This document shows, one piece after another, positions 7,253-16,222 of a DNA stretch of 41,281 nucleotides; position 1 is the first letter of the stretch; each line of letters opens with the position of its first letter. This DNA comes from Prevotella sp. UBA3294 (lineage in GTDB: Bacteria; Bacteroidota; Bacteroidia; Bacteroidales; Bacteroidaceae). Location: contig DETG01000124.1 in NCBI GenBank assembly GCA_002361535.1, forward strand, positions 1 through 41,281. The letters are read 5' to 3'. The position numbers were made by a program, and so were the translations under genes. The notes below the pieces were generated by a model that worked only from the letters and a program-made list of their open reading frames with translations, made no database searches and had not been told where the DNA came from.

Positions 7253-7340
7253 AAGTAACCTTTGATTGGGTTTAAAGTAGGCTTTACTTGGGTTCAAAGT
7301 AACCTTTACTTTGAATGAAGGTAGCCTTTACTTGTCAAAC
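7253..7340. repeat. 22-bp-period array, family 3 (AAGTA-N5-TACTT dyads)
   Basis: Four units start at 7253, 7275, 7297 and 7319. Units 2 and 3 have perfect AAGTA-N5-TACTT arms; units 1 and 4 are degenerate in one arm. Dyad centres are 7260, 7282, 7304 and 7326, exactly 22 bp apart. It directly abuts family 2. Confidence 0.88.
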
Positions 7341-7448
7341 ATCCAATTAGCGTATTTTTACAATCCTTAATTTTTGACGAATAATCTTGACAACATCCTG
7401 CTATCCATACCCCAAAAGAATGCCTAGACAAATCGTCTGCTAACGAAA

Positions 7449-8393
7449 TCAGTTGGTTAATTTCAGTTTTTTGAAGAAATAACCTGGGGCATCGTATGCC
7501 ATACCGAAATCAAGGGTCATCATGCCATCCTTGAACCAGTAGGTGCATTGCTGACCATTGAGGTTGATCTTGGTTTTAACCGTACCGTCATATTTGTTGG
7601 TCTCAGTACTAATGCTCTCGTAAGAATAGGAACCAGAATCCATAAAGGGTATCTTTTCCTTATTGAGGATCTGATTGACAACCTGCATGGTATGGTCCGG
7701 ATTGAAAAAGACTGTGACTTCACCGGGTTGTACGTCATACCTGCCCCCAAATGAGAAGTCAGCCCTTACCAGATGCCATACGCCTTCGAGGGTTTGTGGA
7801 TTCTCCTCGTATCCCTTTGCTTTGAGCTGAGAGTCATTAAACAGCAAGAAATAGTCATAATGGATATTACTGCTAATCTTTCCTGCTTTTTGCAGTATCT
7901 CGTACATGCGCTGCATGCCCTTTTTCTGTTGGTCGGTGAGATTGCCCTCAATAACCTTTCCATCTTCACTGACAAGTCGGTTTACACTAAGATCATACCT
8001 TGCCGATCCATTTATGTCAGTAAAAAAATACATGAAAGTCAGACCCGAAGTGAGCATACTGGAATAGGCAGAGCTAAGCTTAGCTTCAAACAGTAAGCTT
8101 TTTCCAGAATAGAACTGGATGAGATGTTGCGTTGGTAGGGGATATGCTTTCGAGTCAATCCGCTCCGTATTCTTTACCTTGAACTCTCCTGTCTCGGGAT
8201 TCACGGCAAGAATGTTGTCGAGCGTCAGCACATAGTCATTGGGGGTGATGTTACCGTTCTGTGTTCCTTCTGGTATGATGACAGCATACAGAGTGTTGGG
8301 TGAGTTGACCGCAGGTGTCTCGTCATCGCTGGAACAAGCCGTAGAAAGACTAACGGCCAGCATTGTCATGATAAATCCTTTTATTAGTTTCAT
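7449..8393 (-). CDS. surface-type lipoprotein of unknown function
   Basis: A 314-aa protein when started at the ATG at 8393, which places MKLIKGFIMTMLAVSLSTAC as a lipoprotein signal peptide with lipidated Cys20. An upstream in-frame ATG at 8453 would bury this signal. The residues after Cys20 (SSDDE) resemble the acidic lipoprotein export signal that sends Bacteroidota lipoproteins to the cell surface. Residues about 30-150 look beta-rich. The last 110 residues, from EGVWHLVRADFSFGG to YWFKDGMMTLDFGM, have the strand pattern and opening of lipocalin-like Bacteroidota domains, which is only a resemblance. I do not recognise the family. It stands alone between the repeat block and the dcw terminator. 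Confidence 0.8.
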   Translation of the reverse strand: MKLIKGFIMTMLAVSLSTACSSDDETPAVNSPNTLYAVIIPEGTQNGNITPNDYVLTLDNILAVNPETGEFKVKNTERIDSKAYPLPTQHLIQFYSGKSLLFEAKLSSAYSSMLTSGLTFMYFFTDINGSARYDLSVNRLVSEDGKVIEGNLTDQQKKGMQRMYEILQKAGKISSNIHYDYFLLFNDSQLKAKGYEENPQTLEGVWHLVRADFSFGGRYDVQPGEVTVFFNPDHTMQVVNQILNKEKIPFMDSGSYSYESISTETNKYDGTVKTKINLNGQQCTYWFKDGMMTLDFGMAYDAPGYFFKKLKLTN

Positions 8394-8498
8394 ATCTGAT
8401 ATGATAAATGTTCTACTAATATAAACACGATTACTCAGAAAACTTGCATGCACGTTCCATTATTTAATAGTATTTAACAGATACAAAGCTGATAGACT

Positions 8499-8540
8499 AA
8501 AACAATAAAACCGCCCCTTTCTCTCACGAGGAAGGGGCGG
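8499..8540 (-). terminator. rho-independent terminator of the dcw cluster
   Basis: On the minus strand the stem CCGCCCCTT (8540-8532) pairs perfectly with AAGGGGCGG (8519-8511) across a 12-nt loop and is followed by TTTTATTGTTTT. It begins 40 bp after the ftsZ stop codon. Confidence 0.85.
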
Positions 8541-8579
8541 CAAAGGTATTATGTTCTTATTAAATAATGAGTAGTCGGG

Positions 8580-9905
8580 TTATGCAAAGCGGATGGTGCC
8601 CTGGATGGCTTCTTTCTTATCATCCTCGTTGGTGGTGATGTTGCCTGCCGCTTTGTTACGGATCTCATCGAGTACCTGACGGGTGCGCTTGTAGGTAGGT
8701 GTCTGTTCCACATCTGAGATTACATCATCGTTATCCAGGTCCTCCTGACGGAAGATGAAGATATGGGGGCGACGCTTGTACTGACTGGTGGAGCCGTCCT
8801 TGCCATAGTAGCGGTTCCGGCGGTCAAGACGTTCTGCTGCCTTCTCCTCCTCGGCGGCGATGCGGTCGGCTTCCTCTTGGGTACGTTTGCCGAAGTGACT
8901 GCTCATGCCATCCACATCCTCGATGCCGAAGCCTGTGGCAAGGATCGTTACCTTCACTTTGTCACCCAATTCGGGGTCGGTAGCCAGTCCCCACTTGATC
9001 TCGAAGTCGTTGCCGAACTTTGCCATGAAATCGTTCACATCGTTCATCTCCTCCATCATCAGACCCGTCTTGCTCTGTTTGTCACTGCAGAACGAGATGC
9101 TCAGCAGGATCTTCTTTGAGTTGAACACATCGTTGTCGTTGAGGAGCGGTGAGTTCAGTGCATCGTCGATGGCTTTCTTCACACGTCCCTCGCCTTCACC
9201 GTAGCCGGTGGACATGATGGCTACACCACCATCCTTCAACACTGTTTTCACATCGTTGAAGTCGAGGTTGATGAGTCCGTGAACGGTGATGATCTCAGCG
9301 ATAGACTTGGCTGCGACACTCAAGGTGTCATCAGCCTTGCCGAAAGCATCGAGCACGGTAAGCTCTGGATAGATCTCACGCAGACGCTCATTGTTGATCA
9401 CCAGAAGGGCATCCACGTGCTTTGACATCTCTTCTACACCGTCTAAGGCCTGATCGATCTTCTTCGGTCCTTCGAAACGGAAAGGGATCGTGACAATGCC
9501 TACGGTGAGGATGCCTAACTCCTTACTGACGCGGGCGATGACCGGTGCAGCACCTGTTCCTGTACCACCGCCCATACCAGCCGTAATGAAGGCCATCTTC
9601 GTACCGTCGGAGAGCATGTTACGAACGTCCTCGATGCTCTCTTCAGCTGCCTGACGTGCTTTCTCGGGCTTGTTGCCTGCACCGAGGCCCTCTTTACCTA
9701 ACTGCAGGTGTACAGGCACAGGACTGTCGTTGAGTGCCTGGTTGTCGGTGTTACACAATACAAAGGTTACATCATGGATACCCTCGCGGTACATGTGGTT
9801 CACGGCATTACCGCCACCTCCGCCGACACCGATCACCTTAATGATACTATTCTCTTTCTCCGGCTCACCGAAATCTAATATGTTAAACTTGTTATCGTCT
9901 ATCAT
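8580..9905 (-). CDS. ftsZ: cell division protein FtsZ
   Basis: A 441-aa tubulin-like GTPase that polymerises into the cytokinetic Z-ring at mid-cell. The GTP-binding tubulin signature GGGTGTG is at 112-118. The T7 synergy loop NLDFNDV lies near 213-219 and completes the GTPase site of the neighbouring subunit. Residues about 335-440 are a charged C-terminal linker. The extreme C-terminus (KKEAIQGTIRFA) does not show the usual proteobacterial FtsA/ZipA-binding peptide; PTYKRTRQVLDEIR about 40 residues earlier may be the equivalent. It is last in the dcw cluster, 51 bp after ftsA and just before a terminator. Confidence 0.98.
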   Translation of the reverse strand: MIDDNKFNILDFGEPEKENSIIKVIGVGGGGGNAVNHMYREGIHDVTFVLCNTDNQALNDSPVPVHLQLGKEGLGAGNKPEKARQAAEESIEDVRNMLSDGTKMAFITAGMGGGTGTGAAPVIARVSKELGILTVGIVTIPFRFEGPKKIDQALDGVEEMSKHVDALLVINNERLREIYPELTVLDAFGKADDTLSVAAKSIAEIITVHGLINLDFNDVKTVLKDGGVAIMSTGYGEGEGRVKKAIDDALNSPLLNDNDVFNSKKILLSISFCSDKQSKTGLMMEEMNDVNDFMAKFGNDFEIKWGLATDPELGDKVKVTILATGFGIEDVDGMSSHFGKRTQEEADRIAAEEEKAAERLDRRNRYYGKDGSTSQYKRRPHIFIFRQEDLDNDDVISDVEQTPTYKRTRQVLDEIRNKAAGNITTNEDDKKEAIQGTIRFA

Positions 9906-9956
9906 GATCTTGAATTTTTATGATGAATAATTGAATGGATTGGAACGGCAGGGAGG

Positions 9957-11423
9957 CTATTCCTCCTCTGGCTCTGCGATCAGACTCTTGAAGAAACTCT
10001 TCAGCTTACTGCCTGTCTTCTTCAGACTGCTGTTCTTTTTCTTCTCTTCCTCTTCGGCAAGGCGTTTGGCCTCAGCCTCTTCCTCGAGGGCTTTCTTGGC
10101 GGCTGCCTCTGCCTCTTCCTCTTGTCTGCGCTTCTCTTCCTCAACCTTCTGCTTCTCTGCTTCGGTCTGAACCACGCCAGGACCTAACTCATTGGCCTTG
10201 CGGGGCTCGCGGTGGATGTCGGCGGCAGGGGCTGGCTTCTTCTCTTTGAAGAGGTCACCGTTGGTATCCATCTCATCACCGGCGCAGTTCATGTCGCCTT
10301 TGGCTAACAGTCCTAACACTGTATTCATCATACCGTTGCGTGCAGCGATGAGCGGATCTTTTGCACTGATGCTCTGGGTGACGAACTTCGCGATACGGAT
10401 CTTGTCGATATGGGTATGGTTGCGGAAAGCGGTCTCGATGTTCTTCATGTTGGCACCGCCACCGGTGAGGATGATTCCGCCTAACAGACGGTCGGCATAC
10501 TCGGAGGGTACCTGGTACCACACGTTCTCGATGATCTCCTCCATACGACCTTCTACGATGGAGATGAACTCCCGGCTCTTCACCGAACGGTCGGCATCGA
10601 TGCTCAGAGACATGTTGTTGTCAATCTCTCCGTTATCGGTCCAGGCACTGCCGTATTTGAGCTTCATCTGCTCGGCGGCACTCTCCTCCATCTGGAGGGA
10701 GGCTATATCCTTGGTGATATTGTTGCTGCCTAAGGGGATCACGGCTAAGTGGCGCAGGATGTTTTTGTAATATACGCTGACGGTGGTGGTGTCGGCCCCC
10801 ATGTCAACGAGTGCGCAGCCAGAGCGCTTCTCTGCATCAGTGAGCACACTTTCGGCCAGTGCGAGGGGTGCCAGATACATCTCTGCGATGGGCACGCCGG
10901 CAAGGTCGAAGCATTTGTTGAGATTGCGGTAGAACATCTTCCGCCAGAGGATATTGAGGAAGTTCCCTTCTAAACGGGCACATTGGATACCCACGGGATC
11001 CATCTGGTACTGGTTGTCAACCTTGTATTCCTGGGTGGCTGCATCGAGGATCTCCTGATCCTGATAGCTCATGTTCCGGTTCGCATCCATGAGCTCGTTC
11101 ACCATCTCCTGTGTAACGATGGTATCGGCAGCCAGGTTTTTCACGATGACATTCTTCACGCTCCGTATCGACTGGCCACCCACACCGACATATACCTGAG
11201 AGATGCTTGTCTTGAGGTTTGTGGTGAGCCGTTTCACAATGTTCGAGATACACTGCGCTGTCTTGTCGATGTTGTAAATCACTCCCTTGCGGATAAAGGT
11301 GGAAGAGTCTTCTGTTACCACGGCGAGCACAGAGATACTGCCGTCAAGATTCTTCTTGCCCGCGATACCGGTCATCTTGGATGAGCCGAGTTCGATTGCT
11401 ACGATGAAATCCTTTGCTGCCAT
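9957..11423 (-). CDS. ftsA: cell division protein FtsA
   Basis: A 488-aa actin-like ATPase that anchors FtsZ polymers to the membrane. The N-terminus FIVAIELGSSKMTGI is the phosphate-1 loop, and GGIILTGGGANMKNI near residue 315 is the adenosine loop. Compared with E. coli FtsA (420 aa) it carries an extra Glu/Lys/Ala-rich stretch at about 415-460, probably a long charged helix. That separates the ATPase body from the final SLKKTGSKLKSFFKSLI segment, the amphipathic membrane-targeting helix. It lies 3 bp after ftsQ and 51 bp before ftsZ. Confidence 0.97.
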   Translation of the reverse strand: MAAKDFIVAIELGSSKMTGIAGKKNLDGSISVLAVVTEDSSTFIRKGVIYNIDKTAQCISNIVKRLTTNLKTSISQVYVGVGGQSIRSVKNVIVKNLAADTIVTQEMVNELMDANRNMSYQDQEILDAATQEYKVDNQYQMDPVGIQCARLEGNFLNILWRKMFYRNLNKCFDLAGVPIAEMYLAPLALAESVLTDAEKRSGCALVDMGADTTTVSVYYKNILRHLAVIPLGSNNITKDIASLQMEESAAEQMKLKYGSAWTDNGEIDNNMSLSIDADRSVKSREFISIVEGRMEEIIENVWYQVPSEYADRLLGGIILTGGGANMKNIETAFRNHTHIDKIRIAKFVTQSISAKDPLIAARNGMMNTVLGLLAKGDMNCAGDEMDTNGDLFKEKKPAPAADIHREPRKANELGPGVVQTEAEKQKVEEEKRRQEEEAEAAAKKALEEEAEAKRLAEEEEKKKNSSLKKTGSKLKSFFKSLIAEPEEE

Positions 11424-11426
11424 ACG

Positions 11427-12335
11427 CTATACTGATTTTTTGTTATTGTCTTGTTTGATGGAATCTTTCTTTTCTGTAGATACCGCCGTGGAGTCCTTCT
11501 TCTCTTCGGTCTTGACGGCAGGAGGTGTATAAGCCGGCATGGTTTTGACCGTCTTCTTGCAGATGATCTGGTTGTCAAACTCCATACTGATATAATGGTA
11601 TTTGTTCCAACCGGCCGCACTCAGACCGTAACGGTAGAACTTATCCAGCCGTTCCAGTTTCTTTGTGAGGTAGTCGGTGATGAGCTGTTTGCGCATTCCC
11701 TCATCTTTCGTCTGGGGCAGATAGCCGATGAAGATGATATGCTCACCCACACGGGGCACCAGTTCGACGCCTAAGTCGGGAAGAATGTTGATCTGCACAA
11801 TCTGGTTCTTCCAGAACTCGTTGCTCATCAACACGTCTGTGAGACTGGCCAGGTAATGGCGGGCGAAATCCTTGGTGATATACCCTGTGGCGATGATCAG
11901 GTCGCTGGTATATTTCGAGTTGGGCATAATGCCTCCCTCATCGTCGAGGTAGTAGTCATCCCCTTTCACGCTCATGATACGCACAACGGGAAGACGTTGG
12001 GTGACGTTGATGCATACATGTCCGTTTTGTGTCTTGTAGCACTGTACGGTATTGACGAAGGAACTGGTTTTGAGCACCTCCTCGATATCTCGTGGGTTAA
12101 TGCTCTGCATGTGCTTCTCCAATGGATAGAGCTTCTTCTTCTCTAAGATCTTCTTGATCTCCTTGGCACTGAGGAATCCGTTGGTGTTCTCATCGGCTAT
12201 GATGATGCTGACCTTGGTGCACAGCTTGGCGGTCTCGTCCGGTTTGTTGAACGAGGTCATGGCGAGACCCAGATAGACGGCGAGCACGATATCCAGGGTT
12301 ACAATGAGCGTCTTTTTCCAATTGATGTGCATCAT
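11427..12335 (-). CDS. ftsQ: cell division protein FtsQ
   Basis: A 302-aa bitopic inner-membrane protein. A short cytoplasmic tail is followed by a transmembrane helix (about residues 8-28). A POTRA-like domain follows (about 38-110, with LSAKEIKKILEKKKLYP and VQCYKTQNGHVCINVTQRLPVVRI), then the beta domain that binds FtsL/FtsB-type partners. Two adjacent ATGs (12335 and 12332) are possible starts. The last about 35 residues are Lys/Thr/Asp-rich and probably disordered. It lies 10 bp after murC and 3 bp before ftsA, in the usual murC-ftsQ-ftsA-ftsZ order. Sequence conservation in this family is low, so position helps the call. Confidence 0.92.
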   Translation of the reverse strand: MMHINWKKTLIVTLDIVLAVYLGLAMTSFNKPDETAKLCTKVSIIIADENTNGFLSAKEIKKILEKKKLYPLEKHMQSINPRDIEEVLKTSSFVNTVQCYKTQNGHVCINVTQRLPVVRIMSVKGDDYYLDDEGGIMPNSKYTSDLIIATGYITKDFARHYLASLTDVLMSNEFWKNQIVQINILPDLGVELVPRVGEHIIFIGYLPQTKDEGMRKQLITDYLTKKLERLDKFYRYGLSAAGWNKYHYISMEFDNQIICKKTVKTMPAYTPPAVKTEEKKDSTAVSTEKKDSIKQDNNKKSV

Positions 12336-12345
12336 GTCTTTTTGT

Positions 12346-13725
12346 CTAATATTTTTGAGTGAGGATATTTTCTATCTCCTGCACCTGGTTGTCAAGGTCG
12401 CCGGCGCCTAACACGATCAGCACTTCGAAGTCGTGGGTCTTCACGTAGTCGAGTACTTCGTCTTTGTGGATCATCACTTTCTCGACACCTTCCTTCAGGT
12501 TGTCGTAGATGAGTTGTGAGGTGACACCGGGGATGGGCTCTTCACGGGCAGGGTAGATTTCGGTGAGCACCACCTTGTCAAGCAGACTCAGGCTCTCCGC
12601 GAATTCTTTGTAGAAATCGCGGGTACGGGTGTAGAGGTGGGGTTGGAAGATGACGGTGATCTTCTTGTCCTTATACAGTTCGCGGATACTCCGTGCACTT
12701 TGGTAGATCTCCTTGGGATGGTGGGCATAGTCGCTTAGGAAGACAATCTTGTCGTTCTTCAGCTTGAAGTCGAAACGGCGGTCAACACCCCGGTATGTCT
12801 TCATGCCATAACGCAGCTCCTCGGCATCGCAGCCGTTAAGCTGGGCCATAGCCATGGCGGCTATTCCGTTCTCGATGTTGATCGGCACTGGCTGTCCTAA
12901 CTCCACTCCGTGGATATTCTCGATGGGTGAGATGAAATCGAAGGTGATCTCCCCATTCTCGATCTTGATGTTCTCAGCATGGAAATCACCGCTGTTCAGA
13001 CCATACTCATAGACACGTACACCCTCTTGTACATCGGCCTTCATTTCCAATCCTTGATGGATGATGAGAGCACCGCCGGGCTGGATAAGGGTGGTGTAAT
13101 GACGGAAACTCTCCAGATATGCCTCTTTCGTTCCATAGATATCGAGATGGTCGGGGTCGGTACTGGTGATGACAGTCATCCATGGGCGCAGCCAATGGAA
13201 GCTCCTGTCGAACTCATCTGCCTCGATCACCACAAAGTCGCTCTCCTTGCTGAGGATATAATTGGTGCCGTAGTTTTTGGAGATTCCGCCTAAGAAGGCA
13301 TTACAGTCGATATGACTCTGATGAAGGATATGGGCGCACATGGTGGATGTGGTGGTCTTACCGTGGGTTCCAGCCACACAGAGTCCTTTGTTTGAACGGG
13401 TGAGCAATCCCAATACCTGTGCCCGTTTCTCCACATCGAAGTGGTTTTCGCGGAAATACACCAGCTCCTGATGTTCCTGAGGGACGGCTGGTGTGTAGAT
13501 CACCAAGGTGTGTGATGCATTGCGGCAGGAATGTGGAATCTCCTCAACGTTCTCTTCGTAGTGTATCAAGGCACCCTCTTTCTCCATCTGTTTTGTCAGG
13601 GGGGTAGGGGTCTTGTCGTAACCGGCCACCACCAGTCCTTCCTTGAGGAAATAGCGGGCGATGGCACTCATGCCGATGCCGCCGATGCCTACGAAATATA
13701 CTGCTTTAATTTCTTTCAGTTCCAT
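12346..13725 (-). CDS. murC: UDP-N-acetylmuramate--L-alanine ligase MurC
   Basis: A 459-aa ATP-dependent Mur ligase that adds the first amino acid, L-Ala, to UDP-MurNAc in the cytoplasm. The N-terminal Rossmann-type loop is FVGIGGIGMSAIA (11-23). The ATP-binding P-loop GTHGKTTT is at 119-126, and the central EADEFDRSF and C-terminal SDYAHHP motifs are typical of MurC. The length is normal for the family. It lies 47 bp after murG and 10 bp before ftsQ. Confidence 0.98.
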   Translation of the reverse strand: MELKEIKAVYFVGIGGIGMSAIARYFLKEGLVVAGYDKTPTPLTKQMEKEGALIHYEENVEEIPHSCRNASHTLVIYTPAVPQEHQELVYFRENHFDVEKRAQVLGLLTRSNKGLCVAGTHGKTTTSTMCAHILHQSHIDCNAFLGGISKNYGTNYILSKESDFVVIEADEFDRSFHWLRPWMTVITSTDPDHLDIYGTKEAYLESFRHYTTLIQPGGALIIHQGLEMKADVQEGVRVYEYGLNSGDFHAENIKIENGEITFDFISPIENIHGVELGQPVPINIENGIAAMAMAQLNGCDAEELRYGMKTYRGVDRRFDFKLKNDKIVFLSDYAHHPKEIYQSARSIRELYKDKKITVIFQPHLYTRTRDFYKEFAESLSLLDKVVLTEIYPAREEPIPGVTSQLIYDNLKEGVEKVMIHKDEVLDYVKTHDFEVLIVLGAGDLDNQVQEIENILTQKY

Positions 13726-13772
13726 TTGTCTTCTTCTAAATGATAATCGCTGTCGTGAGACGGCAGCTTGTT

Positions 13773-14891
13773 TTATGCTTTATTACGCCAGGCCAGTTTC
13801 ACCACTTCGTCGGCAATGATTTCTGCTGAGTCGGGTAGTGCCAGCTTCAGGATGTTCGTTCGCAAGGATGCCAATTTCTCTTTGTTGTTCACCGTTTGGA
13901 TGGCTAAGGTGATGACTTTCTGCGGAGCCTCTGCATCTTTCACATAGAGGGCTGCATCTTTCTCCACCAATGCCATGGCGTTCTTGGTCTGATGATCTTC
14001 TGCCACGTTGGGTGAGGGCACAAGGATGACCGGTGTTCCTAACAGGCAGAACTCGGAGATGCTGCTCGCACCAGCTCTGCTGATGACGATGTCGGCAGCT
14101 TTGTATGCGGCTCCCATGTCGCTGATGAAGTCAAGGACTTTCAGCATGGGCATGTCAGTATGGCTTTTCATCTGCTCCATGATCTGCTTGTGGTAGTACT
14201 TGCCCGTTTGCCAGATCACTTGGATACCGCTGTTCTTGATCTCGTCCAAATGCTGTAATACGCTTTCGTTTACTGTTCTCGCACCTAACGAACCGCCCAC
14301 GATGAGAATCGTTTTCTTGGATGGATCCAATCCGAAGCTCTCTACTGCCTCCTCCTTGCTGATCGTGGTCTCTAACAACGTTTGACGTACGGGGTTGCCG
14401 GTCATGATGATCTTCTCTGCAGGGAAGAAACGATCCATGTGTTCATAGGCAACACAGATCTTCTCTGCTTTCTTGGCCAGAAGCTTGTTGGTGACCCCTG
14501 CGTATGAGTTCTGTTCCTGTATCAGACAAGGGATGCCCATGGCGGCGCATTGGTTCAGAGTAGGACCGCTGGCATAACCGCCAACGCCCACTGCGACCAT
14601 CGGACGGAAGTCGCGGATGATTTTCTTGGCCATGCGCTGACTCTTCCAGATCTTATAAAGTACCTTGATGTTCTTCAGGAGATTTTTCCGGTCGAAGCCA
14701 CAGATGGGCAGACCTTTGATCTCGTAGCCGGCGGCGGGCACCCGTTGCATCTCCATCCTTCCCTCGGCACCCACGAAAAGGATCTTTGCGTTAGGATGCT
14801 TGACCTTGATGGCATTGGCAATCGACACTGCGGGGAAGATATGTCCTCCCGTACCGCCTCCGCTGATGATAATCCTCAATTCTTTTTCCAT
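13773..14891 (-). CDS. murG: UDP-GlcNAc--lipid I N-acetylglucosaminyltransferase MurG
   Basis: A 372-aa GT-B glycosyltransferase that adds GlcNAc to lipid I on the cytoplasmic membrane face to give lipid II. The glycine-rich lipid-binding loop GGTGGHIFPA (11-20) and a second G loop GGSLGARTVNE near 218 are clear. ISRAGASSISE contains the nucleotide-binding region, and PSPNVAEDHQTKNA is the donor-site stretch. It starts 21 bp after ftsW. Confidence 0.98.
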   Translation of the reverse strand: MEKELRIIISGGGTGGHIFPAVSIANAIKVKHPNAKILFVGAEGRMEMQRVPAAGYEIKGLPICGFDRKNLLKNIKVLYKIWKSQRMAKKIIRDFRPMVAVGVGGYASGPTLNQCAAMGIPCLIQEQNSYAGVTNKLLAKKAEKICVAYEHMDRFFPAEKIIMTGNPVRQTLLETTISKEEAVESFGLDPSKKTILIVGGSLGARTVNESVLQHLDEIKNSGIQVIWQTGKYYHKQIMEQMKSHTDMPMLKVLDFISDMGAAYKAADIVISRAGASSISEFCLLGTPVILVPSPNVAEDHQTKNAMALVEKDAALYVKDAEAPQKVITLAIQTVNNKEKLASLRTNILKLALPDSAEIIADEVVKLAWRNKA

Positions 14892-14912
14892 TTCCTTTTC
14901 CTATTTATGACA

Positions 14913-16196
14913 TCAGGCCGTGGCTAATGCCATCTTTGCCGTTGTCTTCTTTTCGGTGGGCTCATCCTTTCTTTTTGCAGTGTAGCTCACACTCAGGATG
15001 ATTCCCACATAGATACAGTTCACAATGGTAGATGTTCCGCCCTTGCTGATGAGAGGCAGGGGCTGACCTGTTACGGGGGCCAGTCCTACCGCCACTGCCA
15101 TGTTGAACATAGCCTGCGTCACCAATAACAGGGCGATACCCATGATGAGCAGTGCCGGGAAGGCATTGGCACATCTGTTGGCGATGGTGGCCGTTCGGAA
15201 GAGCAGGATGATATATAGCAGGCACACTACGGCAGCGCCGAAGATGCCCATCTCTTCAATGATGATGGCATAGATGAAATCGGAGAAGGCTTGCGAGAGG
15301 AAATCCCGTTCCACAGAGTTCCCCGGTCCTTTGCCTACGATATTCGATGAGGCGATGGCGATCTTTGCATGACTCTTCTGTGCATCCTTATCGAGATCAA
15401 CATCCTCGGGTGCTACCTCTGTATGATCCATGAAGTCAATGATTCTTGCTTTCCAGGTGTCGGCACGGTGGAACACTTTAGAAAGGATGCCTGTCTCTTC
15501 TTTCTTCTCCGTCACCTGTTCTGTCATGTTCATCTTCTCGGCGGAAGCAGTCTTCTCCTGCTCGTTGCCGATCAGCATGACCATGGCGAAGCCGAAAGCT
15601 GCCAGAAGGGTGAGCACGCCCAGTAAACGTCCTAACTGCTGTTTGGGCACTCTTCCGATGAACATCATGATGATGACGGTCAGGAATAGCAGTGCTGCTG
15701 TGGAGAGGTTCTCCATGGCGATAAGGAAGACGATAGGCAGTGAGATGTATAAGATGTATCGGAAAGCACGCCGGTCTGCACCGTCGATGGTTTGCATAGC
15801 ACTGAGAATCTGTGCCTCTGCAAGTATTACGGCTCCCTTGCCTATCTCTGATGGCTGGAACTGGATGCCGAACAGGCCGATCCATCTCTGTGCTCCGTTG
15901 GTTGACTGTCCTACGACGAGTACCGCGATGAGCATGATCAGTGAGAGCAGCAAGGCAAACGGTGTGACGATCTTGAAATACTTACATTTGATATTCATGG
16001 TCACTATCATGAACCCCACACCGAATAGCAGAAGAACGGTGTGGTAGAGCACAGGCTTCCAGTAGTTGCCGGCTTTGTATGTCAGTGAACTGGAGGCACT
16101 GTAAACCTCAAGCACGCTGATGATACAAAGCAGGAAGAACACCATCCAGATGATGCCGTCGCCTTTAATTTTTAATCGGGTCAGTTTATCGAACAT
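14913..16196 (-). CDS. ftsW: peptidoglycan glycosyltransferase FtsW
   Basis: A 427-aa SEDS-family polytopic membrane protein with about ten hydrophobic segments. It polymerises lipid II at the septum together with FtsI. The conserved SEDS tail motif appears as TGQPLPLISKGGTS, with Lys where many family members have Tyr/Phe. The long hydrophilic segment at about 215-285 (rich in Glu, Lys and Asp) is the large periplasmic loop and looks longer than in E. coli. It lies between murD (26 bp) and murG (21 bp), which favours FtsW over RodA. Confidence 0.95.
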   Translation of the reverse strand: MFDKLTRLKIKGDGIIWMVFFLLCIISVLEVYSASSSLTYKAGNYWKPVLYHTVLLLFGVGFMIVTMNIKCKYFKIVTPFALLLSLIMLIAVLVVGQSTNGAQRWIGLFGIQFQPSEIGKGAVILAEAQILSAMQTIDGADRRAFRYILYISLPIVFLIAMENLSTAALLFLTVIIMMFIGRVPKQQLGRLLGVLTLLAAFGFAMVMLIGNEQEKTASAEKMNMTEQVTEKKEETGILSKVFHRADTWKARIIDFMDHTEVAPEDVDLDKDAQKSHAKIAIASSNIVGKGPGNSVERDFLSQAFSDFIYAIIIEEMGIFGAAVVCLLYIILLFRTATIANRCANAFPALLIMGIALLLVTQAMFNMAVAVGLAPVTGQPLPLISKGGTSTIVNCIYVGIILSVSYTAKRKDEPTEKKTTAKMALATA

Positions 16197-16222
16197 ATCC
16201 TTATTCTATGTCCAAGGGTTGA

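Noticed and set aside
6992..7340. Possible CRISPR array
   Set aside because: Units are contiguous 22-mers with degenerate sequence and no unique spacers, there are no cas genes, and three unrelated repeat families share the block.
8541..8548. TACCTTTG box on the minus strand between ftsZ and the orphan lipoprotein gene
   Set aside because: A transcript from here would begin directly before the strong dcw terminator hairpin, and no -33 TTTG is present; probably chance.
10192..10770. Long open frame on the plus strand opposite ftsA
   Set aside because: It lies wholly inside ftsA in the antisense direction, has no family resemblance, and arises from codon bias of ftsA. The same applies to frames opposite murG, ftsW, glpK-like and TPR genes.
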